This document shows positions 23,527 to 32,318 of a DNA stretch of 33,600 nt, in pieces. Numbering within the stretch: the stretch's first letter is position 1; the number at the start of each line of letters is the position of its first letter. The notes beneath the pieces are model-generated. The model was not told where the DNA came from. It did not search any database and saw nothing but the letters and a program-made list of their open reading frames with translations. Location: the NCBI GenBank assembly GCA_020440825.1, contig JAGRNJ010000024.1, positions 9,443-43,042 on the forward strand. The letters run 5' to 3'. This DNA comes from Leptospiraceae bacterium (GTDB lineage Bacteria; Spirochaetota; Leptospiria; Turneriellales; Turneriellaceae). The translations under genes were made by a program, and so were the position numbers.

Positions 23527-25296
23527 TCAATTGCCGGGCAAGATCGAGTCTGTTTTCTCTTTTGCCGGTTTTTCTGCCGGCGCAGGGTCGCTACCGAGAG
23601 GGTCAATCACCGGGGTTGGGTCTATTGGGACTTCTGGGGTACCGGGAGCACTGGAATTTGTATCTTCTACCCCTTTCGGTTGTTCAACGGGAGTGGTATT
23701 GCCACCTGAGAGTGGCTGCAACTGTACTTCACCGGTTGCCGGGTTGTAGGTCAGTTCACTGGCAATCGCTTTGGGAATGATCCAGCCTTTTTTAGCGGCA
23801 TAATCCCGTAATTCATTCAGAGAATCTGGCAGCCTGCCTTCCAGTTTTCTGAATTCAAGTACCAAATACTGGGTTCTCAGCTTTGCCACATCATCAATCT
23901 GTCTGAATTCGCTGCTCACAATTTTTGCAATTTCTCTGGTGGGAATCTGGACCAGACCGGCAGAACTCAGCAGTTCGACTTTATTGTCATCAGAATGCAC
24001 AATGTTGCCCAGTAGCGCACTGCCATCGCGCAGGGTGATGAGATACACTTTTTCATCATTGTCTGAATACTTGACATAGACCACCTGTTCTACTTCAGGC
24101 AGGTACACAATGCGACCCGCGGTCAAGCGCGGTTCAGGGTATCCCCGTTCTTTCATTTCCTGATACAATTCTGCCAGTGATGCGGGCACACGTCCTTTTT
24201 TCTGTTTTACATCTCTGACCACACGCTGGGCTTCGGCGATAATCTCAAGATCTAAACCCGGGTTGACTTTACGCACCTCTTCTGGTTTAGGCAAATAATA
24301 CGTGAAGCCCGCCCCGAACATATGACTGGCACCATCTAACGGAGACTGCGCCATAGCATAATCAAGGCTGTAGCCAAAGTTTTCATTGCGTTTGTCTCTC
24401 AGGCCGACCCCGCCAGAAAAAGCGGTCACTCCGCCTGTTGAATAATGCTGCAGGTTATACGACACCCCTGCCCGAAAGGCAATTATCGAGAACAGCTTGT
24501 ATTCGAGACCTGCAGAATACCGCATGCCGCCGAGCTGTACATAGTGGTGAAAGCCATGAAAAAAATCAAACTGGTTCATTTTGAACGCATAGAGACCAAC
24601 ATAGTGAGAAACAGAATAGCTCAAAGGAGCAGGCTCTGACTCCTGAAAGAATTTAGCCGGGGTTCCCAGGTTATGCACAACCACAGCAAGTGCACTGTCG
24701 GGCATATCGGTTACATAGCGCATGAAATTAGGTCTTGGCATTCGAAAATAAAACATGCCCGACAAATCTGCTGCAAAACCGGCTGCACTGAAATCTCCCA
24801 GGCGGGACTGCCAGCCTTTCAGATTGGTACCCAAAACAAAAAACCGCTCTTTGCCGGGAAAGCGATACGAAAACCCCAGGCCGCCCGAAAAGAATGAAAC
24901 CGGGGCCGTACCCTGTCGGTCACCGAGATCATCGAGTATCTGCAGATCATCGGTTGAGACAATCTGCGCATAGGCCCCCATATCAAAACCATAACCGGGA
25001 AAACGAAGAAAAAGGATATTATTGCGAAATTCATCAAAAAAGAAAGGGCGGCTTGAAAAGTATACAGACATGGGTACTGCCTGCGGGCTATAATAAGGAA
25101 GAGACAGCAATGAGGGATTGATCAGCATGCCATCGGTTCTACCCCCCAACGCACCAGAGGCCCCCGATAAACCCACATCTTGCGGGGCGGCATCTAAAGT
25201 AAGATACGTAAGTGCAGAACCACGCGTCTGGGCCATCAGCGGGACCATGAACGCACTCAAAAAAAATAAAATTATTGATAGATATCTTAATTTCAT
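23527..25296 (-). CDS. PorV-like outer-membrane barrel with C-terminal repeat modules
   Basis: The 589-aa protein has a signal peptide (1-22). Residues about 25-330 are beta-rich with aromatic strand ends and the PorV/PorQ opening pattern: TYLTLDAAPQDVGLSGA, then GMLINPSLL. This is a FadL-like barrel. The C-terminal 250 residues differ: two similar units, AEAQRVVRDVKQKKGRVPASLAEL (about 353-376) and AKLRTQYLVLEFRKLEGRLPDSLNEL, resemble the GspG-type pilin C-terminal pattern (GRxPxSLxEL); between them lies a small beta module (RDGSALLGNIVHSDDNKVELL... IPTREIAKIVS). A Pro-rich tail ends the protein. It is divergent (56 bp) from a PD40/OmpA gene. ATG 25294-25296 is the start. Confidence 0.75.
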   Translation of the reverse strand: MKLRYLSIILFFLSAFMVPLMAQTRGSALTYLTLDAAPQDVGLSGASGALGGRTDGMLINPSLLSLPYYSPQAVPMSVYFSSRPFFFDEFRNNILFLRFPGYGFDMGAYAQIVSTDDLQILDDLGDRQGTAPVSFFSGGLGFSYRFPGKERFFVLGTNLKGWQSRLGDFSAAGFAADLSGMFYFRMPRPNFMRYVTDMPDSALAVVVHNLGTPAKFFQESEPAPLSYSVSHYVGLYAFKMNQFDFFHGFHHYVQLGGMRYSAGLEYKLFSIIAFRAGVSYNLQHYSTGGVTAFSGGVGLRDKRNENFGYSLDYAMAQSPLDGASHMFGAGFTYYLPKPEEVRKVNPGLDLEIIAEAQRVVRDVKQKKGRVPASLAELYQEMKERGYPEPRLTAGRIVYLPEVEQVVYVKYSDNDEKVYLITLRDGSALLGNIVHSDDNKVELLSSAGLVQIPTREIAKIVSSEFRQIDDVAKLRTQYLVLEFRKLEGRLPDSLNELRDYAAKKGWIIPKAIASELTYNPATGEVQLQPLSGGNTTPVEQPKGVEDTNSSAPGTPEVPIDPTPVIDPLGSDPAPAEKPAKEKTDSILPGN

Positions 25297-25352
25297 TACG
25301 TCTTATTTGCCGAAACTATAAAGAGTATCGGCACAATCGCCCACAAGACTAT

Positions 25353-26885
25353 ATGACGAGACATCACTTCAAACTTCAACAGACTTTTGCCTATTTTTTG
25401 ACCCTTGGTGTATTGACATTTCTGTCGGCAGATTTGCACTCCGTCGATATACAAAGAATGCCCTGGCCAATCAGCAGTGAGTACAGTGAAGAAGCTCCCT
25501 CTCTCTCGTGGGACGGGACTATCATGGTCTTTGCGTCTAACCGGCCGGAGGGTCGAGGCGCATATGATCTGTATGAAAGCCGCTGGCAAAATGGTCAATG
25601 GTCGACCCCCCAGCCTTTGTCCTCAATCAATACCCGTTTTTATGAAGGCTATGCAACCCTCTCGCCCGATGGGAATCTTCTTTATTTTTCTTCGAACCGG
25701 CACCGCGAAGACCCCCGCCATAAAGATCTTGATATTTATGTTTCTGTGCGTAATTCATCCGGCCTGTTTACTACACCGCAAAAAGTAAATGCCTGGAACT
25801 CAGATGCGTTTGACGCAAAGGTAACCCTGTCGCAGAATCTGAAGACCGCCTGGTTTGCATCGTCACGCAAAGGCGGGAAAGGCGGCTCTGATATTTATGT
25901 ATCGGTGCAGGAAAAAGCCGGCTGGAGCCGTCCGGTGCCTGTTTCAGGAGAGATCAATACCGAGCATGATGAATTAAACCCGCTGGTTACCTTAGGCGGG
26001 GAATATCTGTTCTTCAGTTCAAACCGACCGGGGGGTAAAGGCGGCTATGACTTTTATGTCTCAAGCCGGGAAAGCGAAAGTTCATCTTGGCGAAAACCAG
26101 ACCCTGTCTCATTGCCAATCAATGACAGTAAAAACCAGATTTTTTTCTATGTTGCTTCTCACCCAGATTTATTCTATTTTGCAGCAGGTAAAGCAGATGA
26201 AGAACATGTGTTTCATATTGATGCCCTGCCCCTCTCGATACACAACACCGTATATGTTCACGGTAAGATCGTAGAAGATACGACAAAGCGCCCACTGGCC
26301 AACCAGCCGGTATTTTTTCAAAACCTGAACCCGAGTGTTCATCCCTCTGGTTTCAGATTCCCGAATAGAATTGAATTTCAAACCAACTCAAGAGGTGAAT
26401 ATTCTGCATACCTGCCGGTCGACAATACGTGGATTCTGAGTATTGATAGCCCTGCTCTTGATACAGTACGAAAAGTTTTGAATCTGAAAGGTTTCGATCA
26501 AAAATCTGTAAATCTAGATTTTAATCTCAACCCGCGAAAAGAAGACAAGTCTGGTCTGGCCATGTTTGATTCAGAAAAAGCAGAAATCAATGAACTGTTG
26601 CTCGCCGAACTCGATACCAGAGCCAATGAATTGAAATACTCGAAGGGTATCATCTATTTATTCGGCTACGTTGACTATGTTGAAAGCCGTGAACGAGCCA
26701 ATCGCGGCCTGGGCTACAAGCGGGCAGAAGCCGTGCGTAAACATTTTATTGAACGAGGTATTGCCGAAGAGAGGGTAAGAATCGCCGGTCAGGGTATTGC
26801 CGGGAATGCACAGAGCCGGTTTAATCCCGAAAAACTTTCCCGTGCCAGAATTGTCACCATACGTCTGGTAGATCAGGAAAGCTGA
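25353..26885 (+). CDS. PD40 beta-propeller / CRD / OmpA-domain outer-membrane protein
   Basis: The 510-aa protein has a signal-like N-terminus (about 1-27), then four PD40-type blades with the S-x-D/N-G...FxSNR...DxY pattern (DGTIMVFASNRPEGRGAYDLY, DGNLLYFSSNR, TAWFASSRKGGKGGSDIY, GEYLFFSSNRPGGKGGYDFY). A carboxypeptidase-regulatory-like segment follows (KIVEDTTKRPLANQPVFF ... GEYSAYLPV), and the C-terminus is an OmpA peptidoglycan-binding domain (LFGYVDYVESRERANRGLGYKRAEAV). The order propeller-CRD-OmpA is that of PorE of the type IX secretion system, without the TPR. I choose ATG 25353; an upstream frame to 25275 overlaps the divergent gene. It likely anchors an outer-membrane complex to peptidoglycan. 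Confidence 0.82.
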   Translation: MTRHHFKLQQTFAYFLTLGVLTFLSADLHSVDIQRMPWPISSEYSEEAPSLSWDGTIMVFASNRPEGRGAYDLYESRWQNGQWSTPQPLSSINTRFYEGYATLSPDGNLLYFSSNRHREDPRHKDLDIYVSVRNSSGLFTTPQKVNAWNSDAFDAKVTLSQNLKTAWFASSRKGGKGGSDIYVSVQEKAGWSRPVPVSGEINTEHDELNPLVTLGGEYLFFSSNRPGGKGGYDFYVSSRESESSSWRKPDPVSLPINDSKNQIFFYVASHPDLFYFAAGKADEEHVFHIDALPLSIHNTVYVHGKIVEDTTKRPLANQPVFFQNLNPSVHPSGFRFPNRIEFQTNSRGEYSAYLPVDNTWILSIDSPALDTVRKVLNLKGFDQKSVNLDFNLNPRKEDKSGLAMFDSEKAEINELLLAELDTRANELKYSKGIIYLFGYVDYVESRERANRGLGYKRAEAVRKHFIERGIAEERVRIAGQGIAGNAQSRFNPEKLSRARIVTIRLVDQES

Positions 26886-27017
26886 GTGGGAGAATGCAAG
26901 CAAACCATTTAAGATTAACGCAGATAACTTTTCTTGCTACTCATTGACTTAAAATATGTCAAGAAAAGCGTTCACGGGCAATTTGAGAATGCCGATAATT
27001 GAACAAAAGGAACTACC

Positions 27018-27539
27018 TTGAAAAAGACGATACACATAATTTTTCTGTTGATATTCATCTGGCCGGCAGTACTGGCGCCGGTTACGTTCGAATACACCCC
27101 CGAAAATGATGAATCGGGCTTTTTAATTGATGCCCCGGCCGACTGGGAGCGTTACAGCCAGTCAGATGGCAAATCGGGTTCCATGCTGTTTTACGATTCA
27201 AACTCTGAGAAAGATGTCTACATTGAGGTGAGATCCATCCGCCTTGATTCTGACTATACCCTGCGCGAACTGATGCACCTTGTAACCGCCCGATTAGCAA
27301 TGCGTTTTTATTTTGTTGAGATGATTACCGAGGGCAAAGCACAGTTTCGCCCCGATGTCTATGCCGCTACCTGGAATATCAGTGAGAAAAACAAAACTTT
27401 CAAGGCCCGCACTGCATTTATTCTGCAGGACCGCCATGCCGTAATTGTATTCTGCATTGCGCCCCCTAAAGATTTTGCACGCCATGCGGTAACGTTTGAA
27501 AATGCGATTCAATCTTTTCGATTTCCGGGGAACCGCTGA
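27018..27539 (+). CDS. small secreted protein, possibly PsbP/DUF1795-like
   Basis: The 173-aa product has a signal peptide (KKTIHIIFLLIFIWPAVLA) and a mature part with a strand-rich pattern: GFLIDAPADWERYS, SMLFYDSNSEKDVYIEV, then AARTAFILQDRHAVIVFCIAPPKDF-like strands. The APADW motif and the closing block with FENAIQSFRF resemble PsbP/DcrB-like domains, but the similarity is weak. The start is TTG 27018, with AAGGA at about 27007. It is the first gene of the operon with the YibQ-like and LytM genes, suggesting an envelope role. Confidence 0.7.
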   Translation: MKKTIHIIFLLIFIWPAVLAPVTFEYTPENDESGFLIDAPADWERYSQSDGKSGSMLFYDSNSEKDVYIEVRSIRLDSDYTLRELMHLVTARLAMRFYFVEMITEGKAQFRPDVYAATWNISEKNKTFKARTAFILQDRHAVIVFCIAPPKDFARHAVTFENAIQSFRFPGNR

Positions 27540-27540
27540 G

Positions 27541-28623
27541 ATGAAATTCTCATTCTCAAAAATCATTTTCCGCTTTCCCAGATTTTTAAGTTTATTTGTC
27601 ATAATCTTTCTGGCTTTCATTCATACTGACTATACCCGCGGTGCGACGGAGACCCTGCCCGCAACAGATAAAATTTCAGAGAATATACTGAAGCTGTACC
27701 CCAAAGGTTCCTGTGGCAGTGAGCTGGGCAAATACAATGGCTCATCGTTTGTCGTAGTGGCCTGTGATTCTTCTTTTCTTGAACAGAACAGACAGGAATT
27801 TCTTGATCTAATGTTTCGCTATGGCTTGAAATTTGTCGGTGAAGAAATGAAGTTCGCCCGAAAAACAGGCCATTATTTTTATACATTCTCTTATGTCGAC
27901 CCGACCGGTCTGCGCAAGCTTTATGTGAAACTGCATTTTAGAAATTCTTATTATCTATACAAAAACCCGTTCAATACCGGTCGCATTGCCATTCTGGTTG
28001 ATAATCTTGCCAATATCGATGAACTGATACTCTGGCAGACCCTGGGTTTGCGGTTAAGCTATGCCGTGGTTCCTTTCAAAGAAACCACCACCGAGCTGGG
28101 AGTTCGTATCAATGAATACAACCAGGGGCTGTGGGTTTCCTTATCCTTGAATCCTATTGAAATGTCTTCTGATCTTGGTTCAGTTTTGAGTGTCGAAGAG
28201 GCCCTTGAAGCCGGTCTGGTTGAACCCTATGTGCAGAGGTCATTGCAGAACCTGAAAGGAGCCAAGGGGATGATTGACCGCAACGGTAAAGATTTTCTCA
28301 AAAATATTGCCGCCTTACGACAGTTGTTTGCCGCACTGCAAAAATACGGTATCACACATTACCTTGATTCACTAAATTATAAAGGCACAGCCGCTGTCGA
28401 AACGGCCAGAATAATGAACTTAAACTCTCTGCGCCCTACTCTGGCAATATCGAATTGTCGCCGGGGCTTGAGTGTAATTCGCAACATGACGAAAGTTGCA
28501 CAAAAAAATGAACTGACGATTGTTAAATTCAGGGCGGATGACAAACTGTGCGTCAGACAACTGCAGCTGGCCAAGAAAAAAGGCATGTTTAAGAAACTTG
28601 AATTCATCAACCTGACGATGTGA
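27541..28623 (+). CDS. YibQ-like divergent polysaccharide deacetylase, active site degenerate
   Basis: The 360-aa protein has a signal peptide (1-35) and then a domain that follows COG2861 (YibQ, divergent polysaccharide deacetylase) in order: RIAILVDNLAN (148-158) for IAIVIDDLG, LRLSYAVVP (170-178) for PVTFAVLP, GLWVSLSLNPIE (196-207) for EVLLHLPMEP, GAKGMIDRNGKD (240-251) for G-x-NNHMGS, and HYLDSLNYKGTAA (273-285) for FLDS. The second Asp, the HLP His and the NNHMG His are all missing, so a deacetylase activity is unlikely. The next gene is a LytM peptidase; in E. coli yibQ follows envC. I use ATG 27541, 1 bp after the preceding stop; a frame to 27496 lies in that gene. Confidence 0.65.
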   Translation: MKFSFSKIIFRFPRFLSLFVIIFLAFIHTDYTRGATETLPATDKISENILKLYPKGSCGSELGKYNGSSFVVVACDSSFLEQNRQEFLDLMFRYGLKFVGEEMKFARKTGHYFYTFSYVDPTGLRKLYVKLHFRNSYYLYKNPFNTGRIAILVDNLANIDELILWQTLGLRLSYAVVPFKETTTELGVRINEYNQGLWVSLSLNPIEMSSDLGSVLSVEEALEAGLVEPYVQRSLQNLKGAKGMIDRNGKDFLKNIAALRQLFAALQKYGITHYLDSLNYKGTAAVETARIMNLNSLRPTLAISNCRRGLSVIRNMTKVAQKNELTIVKFRADDKLCVRQLQLAKKKGMFKKLEFINLTM

Positions 28624-29537
28624 ACGTTCTGAATTCCGGGAAAGTATTTTATCTGCAACAATCCATTCAACGCACGATTGTCTTATTATTACTGCTATGG
28701 ATTTCCATAGCCAATGCCTTTGCGGTCGAAAAGTTACCCCTTGTACAACTCAACTACCAGAATAAAGAACTCAAGCTTCTGCGCGCTGAAATTACCGAAA
28801 ATATCAAGCAAGCCGGTTATCTGAATGCCGGTAAGATACAATGGCGCCGGTATATCGTGAAAAAAGAGGATAATTTTTTTATGATCATGGCCAAGGTAAT
28901 GCTTGACCATGACACCCTTTCATCGGTAAATTCGCTGGCATCTTTATGGGATCTCGAACCCGGCGATGAATGGCTGTTGCCCAATACCCGAGGTATCGCA
29001 GTTCGTATGCAAACCGAACGGGCTGCAGAGAAATACAAAATCCCCGCATACGCAATTGTTAATGTGCCCGGTAAAGCCGGATATGTCTTTCTGCCGGGAA
29101 TTTCTTTGCACCCCGATGAACGTACGTATTTCAATCTGGCTACGTTTCTGCGCCCGGTAGCGGGAAGACTGAGTTCAGGTTTTGGCAAACGCAAAGATCC
29201 TTTTGAGAAAAAAGAACGTTTTCACAAGGGAATTGATATCGCCTGCCCGATTGGCAGCCAGGTAGTGGCCTCGGCTGCCGGCAAGGTTGAATTCGCCGGC
29301 CGAAAAGGCGGCTATGGCGTTACAGTCATAATTAATCATGGGAATGGTTACCGCTCTTTGTATGGTCATTTGAGCAAAGTAAAGATTAAAAAAGGCGCTA
29401 CGGTTAAGCGTGGCGAGACCATTGCACTGTCAGGCAATACCGGCGCCTCAACCGGGCCACACCTGCATTTCGAAATACATCGAGAGGGTAAACCGCGCCG
29501 CCCCGATTTCAAAGGTCACTACTCGACGGGCAAGTAA
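28620..29537 (+). CDS. LysM- and LytM (M23)-domain peptidase, EnvC-like
   Basis: The 305-aa protein has a hydrophobic signal (about 19-35), a LysM-like peptidoglycan-binding segment (78-125: YIVKKEDNFFMIMAK ... LEPGDEWLLPNT), and an M23 domain (about 180-290) with H202 and D206 in FHKGIDIA, and H281 and H283 in HLHFEIH. All four zinc ligands are present, so it should be a glycyl or D-Ala-type endopeptidase acting on peptidoglycan, unlike EnvC, which has lost ligands. GTG 28620 overlaps the YibQ-like stop by 4 bp (GTGA). An exact copy of the dispersed palindrome (28694-28711) encodes the core of the signal peptide. Confidence 0.9.
   Translation: MNVLNSGKVFYLQQSIQRTIVLLLLLWISIANAFAVEKLPLVQLNYQNKELKLLRAEITENIKQAGYLNAGKIQWRRYIVKKEDNFFMIMAKVMLDHDTLSSVNSLASLWDLEPGDEWLLPNTRGIAVRMQTERAAEKYKIPAYAIVNVPGKAGYVFLPGISLHPDERTYFNLATFLRPVAGRLSSGFGKRKDPFEKKERFHKGIDIACPIGSQVVASAAGKVEFAGRKGGYGVTVIINHGNGYRSLYGHLSKVKIKKGATVKRGETIALSGNTGASTGPHLHFEIHREGKPRRPDFKGHYSTGK
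28694..28711. repeat. exact copy of the 18-bp dispersed palindrome
   Basis: GCTATGGATTTCCATAGC is the reverse complement of the copies at 19975 and 20073. It codes LLWISIA of the LytM protein's signal peptide. Confidence 0.9.
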
Positions 29538-29582
29538 AAGTATTGATTTGACTACAGATCAAAAATAGAAAACGGGGTATAA

Positions 29583-32318
29583 ATGATTGCCGCGAGAATA
29601 GAAAAACCGTTTGAGATCATGGCCCGCTTCATTTGGCGCAAGCCGTTAATCGTTTTAACGATTTCTCTACTGCTCATTCTAGTGGCTGCCTGGCAAATGA
29701 CCCGTTTGAGGCTTGACCCCAGCCTTGAAAGCCTGCTGCCCAAAGATCACCCGGTCATTGTCAACATTCAGGAAATCGAGAAGATGTATGGCAACCTGGC
29801 CAGTCTAACAATTTTATTGAAAAGTGACAACCTGCCCCAATTGACGAAATTTGCCGACAAGATTGCGGCAGCGATTGAAAAGAATGAAGAAATTCGCTAT
29901 GTTGAGTATAAAAAACCATTGCCGTTTTTTGAGAAAAATCTTCTGCTCTATGCCGACCTGCCCGATGTGCAGGAACTGTATAACCGGTTAAAAAAGAAAT
30001 TTGATTATGAGCGCCGGCAGAACAATCCCATTATGCTCGACCTGGGCGATTATGAAGATGACCCGGGATTCAAGATCAATGACCTTATTGAAAAATACCG
30101 AAACCGGTACACAGTAGGCAGTGAGACAGAAAATTCAAGTGAGTACTATTACCGTAAACTTGAGAAAGACGGCAAGACCCTGCACGCACTGGTGGTCTCT
30201 ATTAAACCTCTCAAGCCAGCGACTGATATTTCTTATGGAAACAAAATTTCATCTGAAATGCAGGCACTTGTTGCTTCGCTGCAGCAAACCGAAGCACAGA
30301 AAAAAATCAAAGTTGAATTCACCGGACAGTACCTGCAGCGCCCCGAATCGTTTTCACTGTTAGGTGAAGACTTTCAGAAAGTTACTCTGGTTTCGATTAT
30401 CGCCCTGCTCGCCACCCTGGTCATTGCGTTGCGCGGCTTTCGGGCAATACTGTTGATCTTTGGCGCACTGTTAGCCGGCATTATCTGGACTCTCGGCATT
30501 ACCGGGGTAACTTTTGGCCAACTCAATCTGTTAACCACCTTTCTGGTTGCGATCTTATTCGGTCTTGGTATTGATTTCGGTATTCATTTTTTCATGCGCT
30601 ATAAAGAAGAGCGAGAAAACGGACGCGAACCCGAAGATGCTTTTTTCAGAATGTACACCGAGACAGGGGTCGCTTCTACCATCTCTGCTTTGACTACTTC
30701 TGTTGCTTTTTTTGGTTTGACCTTCAGTGGGTTTCGCGCCTTTACAGAATTCGGTTATATCGCGGGAACGGGAATTCTGATCATCCTGATTGCCTACCTG
30801 ACGGTTTTTTCATCGATTCTGGCAATGATCGAGAAAAAAGTACCAATGAAATTTCGGGGCGGATTGATTCACTTGCGACTGCCTGACTTTCTGATTCATA
30901 ATCCCGTGCAGCGAACTGTCTTTTTTATCGTGTTCACAATTGCCTCGCTGTGGGGCATCCGCCATTTACAGTTTAATTATGACTTCTCACGACTTCTGGC
31001 ATCTGACGGACTGCCTTCTTACCAGGTCGACCGTGAGGTGAGCGATCTGTTCAATCGGGATTTTGACACCCCGACAGTAATCTTACCCAAAAACGCAGAG
31101 CAAGAAAAAAGGATTCTCAAACTGATTGAAGCGCGTATGGAGAATAAAGATGAGAACTTCCCAGTAAGGCGGGCAGTCGGGGTTTCAACCTTTATTCCTG
31201 AACGCCAGCAGGAAAAACTTGCAGTCATTCGCAAAATCAAAAATCTGATGGATCTCAATAAAAAATATTCTCAGCTGCTGGCTAAAGAGAAACGGGTAAA
31301 TACCAGAAATTTTGAAGATCTGCTGGTCAAAAAGCCGATCACCATCTCTGACCTGCCGGTATCCATCCGCCGGAACTTTACCGGCGAAAATGCCCAGAAT
31401 GAAAAATTTGCGATATTGCTGTGGCACAATGCAGACCTCAATGACGGTCGGGAAGCCTTACGTTATGCCGCTGCACTCAACAGTTTGAAACTCGACGGGC
31501 AACCACTCAAAATTGCCACAGAGCATCTAATCTTTGCCGGTATTTTGACGATTATTGCAGAAGACGGTCCGTTTATTCTGCTCTACTCTCTGGCGGCTGT
31601 GTTCCTGCTGGTATTTATTGACTTTCGCGCAATTCATCGTGCGGTCCTGGTCTTATCACCCGTAATCTTCGGCCTCATCTGGATGGGCGGCACAATGGGA
31701 GTTCTGGGTATCAAGGTTGATTTTATCAATGCAATTATGTTCCCTATTGTGGTTGGTATTGGTATCGACAGCGGGGTGCATTTGTATCACCGCTACCGAG
31801 AATCTGGCAGTGTATTTACCGCAGTAAAAAATACCGGCGAGGCAGTGCTGTTGAGTTCGCTGACCACTATGATGGGCTTTGGAGCTCTGGCCCTGGCCCA
31901 TAACCCTACTATTCAGGGCCTGGGTCATGTGGCGATCATTGGTATTATATGCACTGTACTTTCTGCCTTATTATTTTTACCCGCTAAAATACTGTTAGGC
32001 CAGCAGTGGAAACTCGGTAAACTCGATCAGGAAGGTGACGACCCTGACGATGAGTTATTGAACACTATCACAGAAGATGAGCCTTCGACTTCTGTGAGTA
32101 AAAAATCACATAAATCACCTGCAAAGCCAAAAGCAGCAACTTCAAAAAAGTCCGGCCCGGTTAAAAAACCAGCCTCACCGAACAGTAAATCTGATAAACT
32201 CCAGAAACCATCGAGTACTGCAAAATCGTCAGCTAAGACATCGGTAAAAGCCAAAACCAAAAAATCTGCCAAAACAGAAAATCAGAAGAAGAAAACCACT
32301 GCAAAGAAAAAACCATAA
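29583..32318 (+). CDS. MMPL/RND-family exporter with a basic, H1-like C-terminal tail
   Basis: The 911-aa protein has the two-fold RND plan: helix 1 near 17-37, a large periplasmic loop with LDPSLESLLPKDHPV, a helix cluster (about 265-420) with ILFGLGIDFGIHFFMRY, a second loop, and a second cluster (about 670-810) with MFPIVVGIGIDSGVHLYHRYRE. The IDF/IDS-G-x-H motifs are proton-relay sites of the MMPL/HpnN branch, which moves lipids such as hopanoids or mycolates. Residues about 840-911 are a Lys/Ala/Pro/Ser tail with KKS and AKP motifs as in histone H1. It starts 45 bp after the LytM gene, with GGGG upstream. TAA overlaps the ispF ATG. Confidence 0.88.
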   Translation: MIAARIEKPFEIMARFIWRKPLIVLTISLLLILVAAWQMTRLRLDPSLESLLPKDHPVIVNIQEIEKMYGNLASLTILLKSDNLPQLTKFADKIAAAIEKNEEIRYVEYKKPLPFFEKNLLLYADLPDVQELYNRLKKKFDYERRQNNPIMLDLGDYEDDPGFKINDLIEKYRNRYTVGSETENSSEYYYRKLEKDGKTLHALVVSIKPLKPATDISYGNKISSEMQALVASLQQTEAQKKIKVEFTGQYLQRPESFSLLGEDFQKVTLVSIIALLATLVIALRGFRAILLIFGALLAGIIWTLGITGVTFGQLNLLTTFLVAILFGLGIDFGIHFFMRYKEERENGREPEDAFFRMYTETGVASTISALTTSVAFFGLTFSGFRAFTEFGYIAGTGILIILIAYLTVFSSILAMIEKKVPMKFRGGLIHLRLPDFLIHNPVQRTVFFIVFTIASLWGIRHLQFNYDFSRLLASDGLPSYQVDREVSDLFNRDFDTPTVILPKNAEQEKRILKLIEARMENKDENFPVRRAVGVSTFIPERQQEKLAVIRKIKNLMDLNKKYSQLLAKEKRVNTRNFEDLLVKKPITISDLPVSIRRNFTGENAQNEKFAILLWHNADLNDGREALRYAAALNSLKLDGQPLKIATEHLIFAGILTIIAEDGPFILLYSLAAVFLLVFIDFRAIHRAVLVLSPVIFGLIWMGGTMGVLGIKVDFINAIMFPIVVGIGIDSGVHLYHRYRESGSVFTAVKNTGEAVLLSSLTTMMGFGALALAHNPTIQGLGHVAIIGIICTVLSALLFLPAKILLGQQWKLGKLDQEGDDPDDELLNTITEDEPSTSVSKKSHKSPAKPKAATSKKSGPVKKPASPNSKSDKLQKPSSTAKSSAKTSVKAKTKKSAKTENQKKKTTAKKKP

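Noticed and set aside
25275..25352. Upstream start of the PD40/OmpA gene
   Set aside because: It overlaps the divergent PorV-like gene, and the ATG at 25353 is followed by a signal-like segment.
27496..27540. Upstream start of the YibQ-like gene
   Set aside because: It lies wholly in the preceding gene; ATG 27541 is followed by a normal signal peptide.
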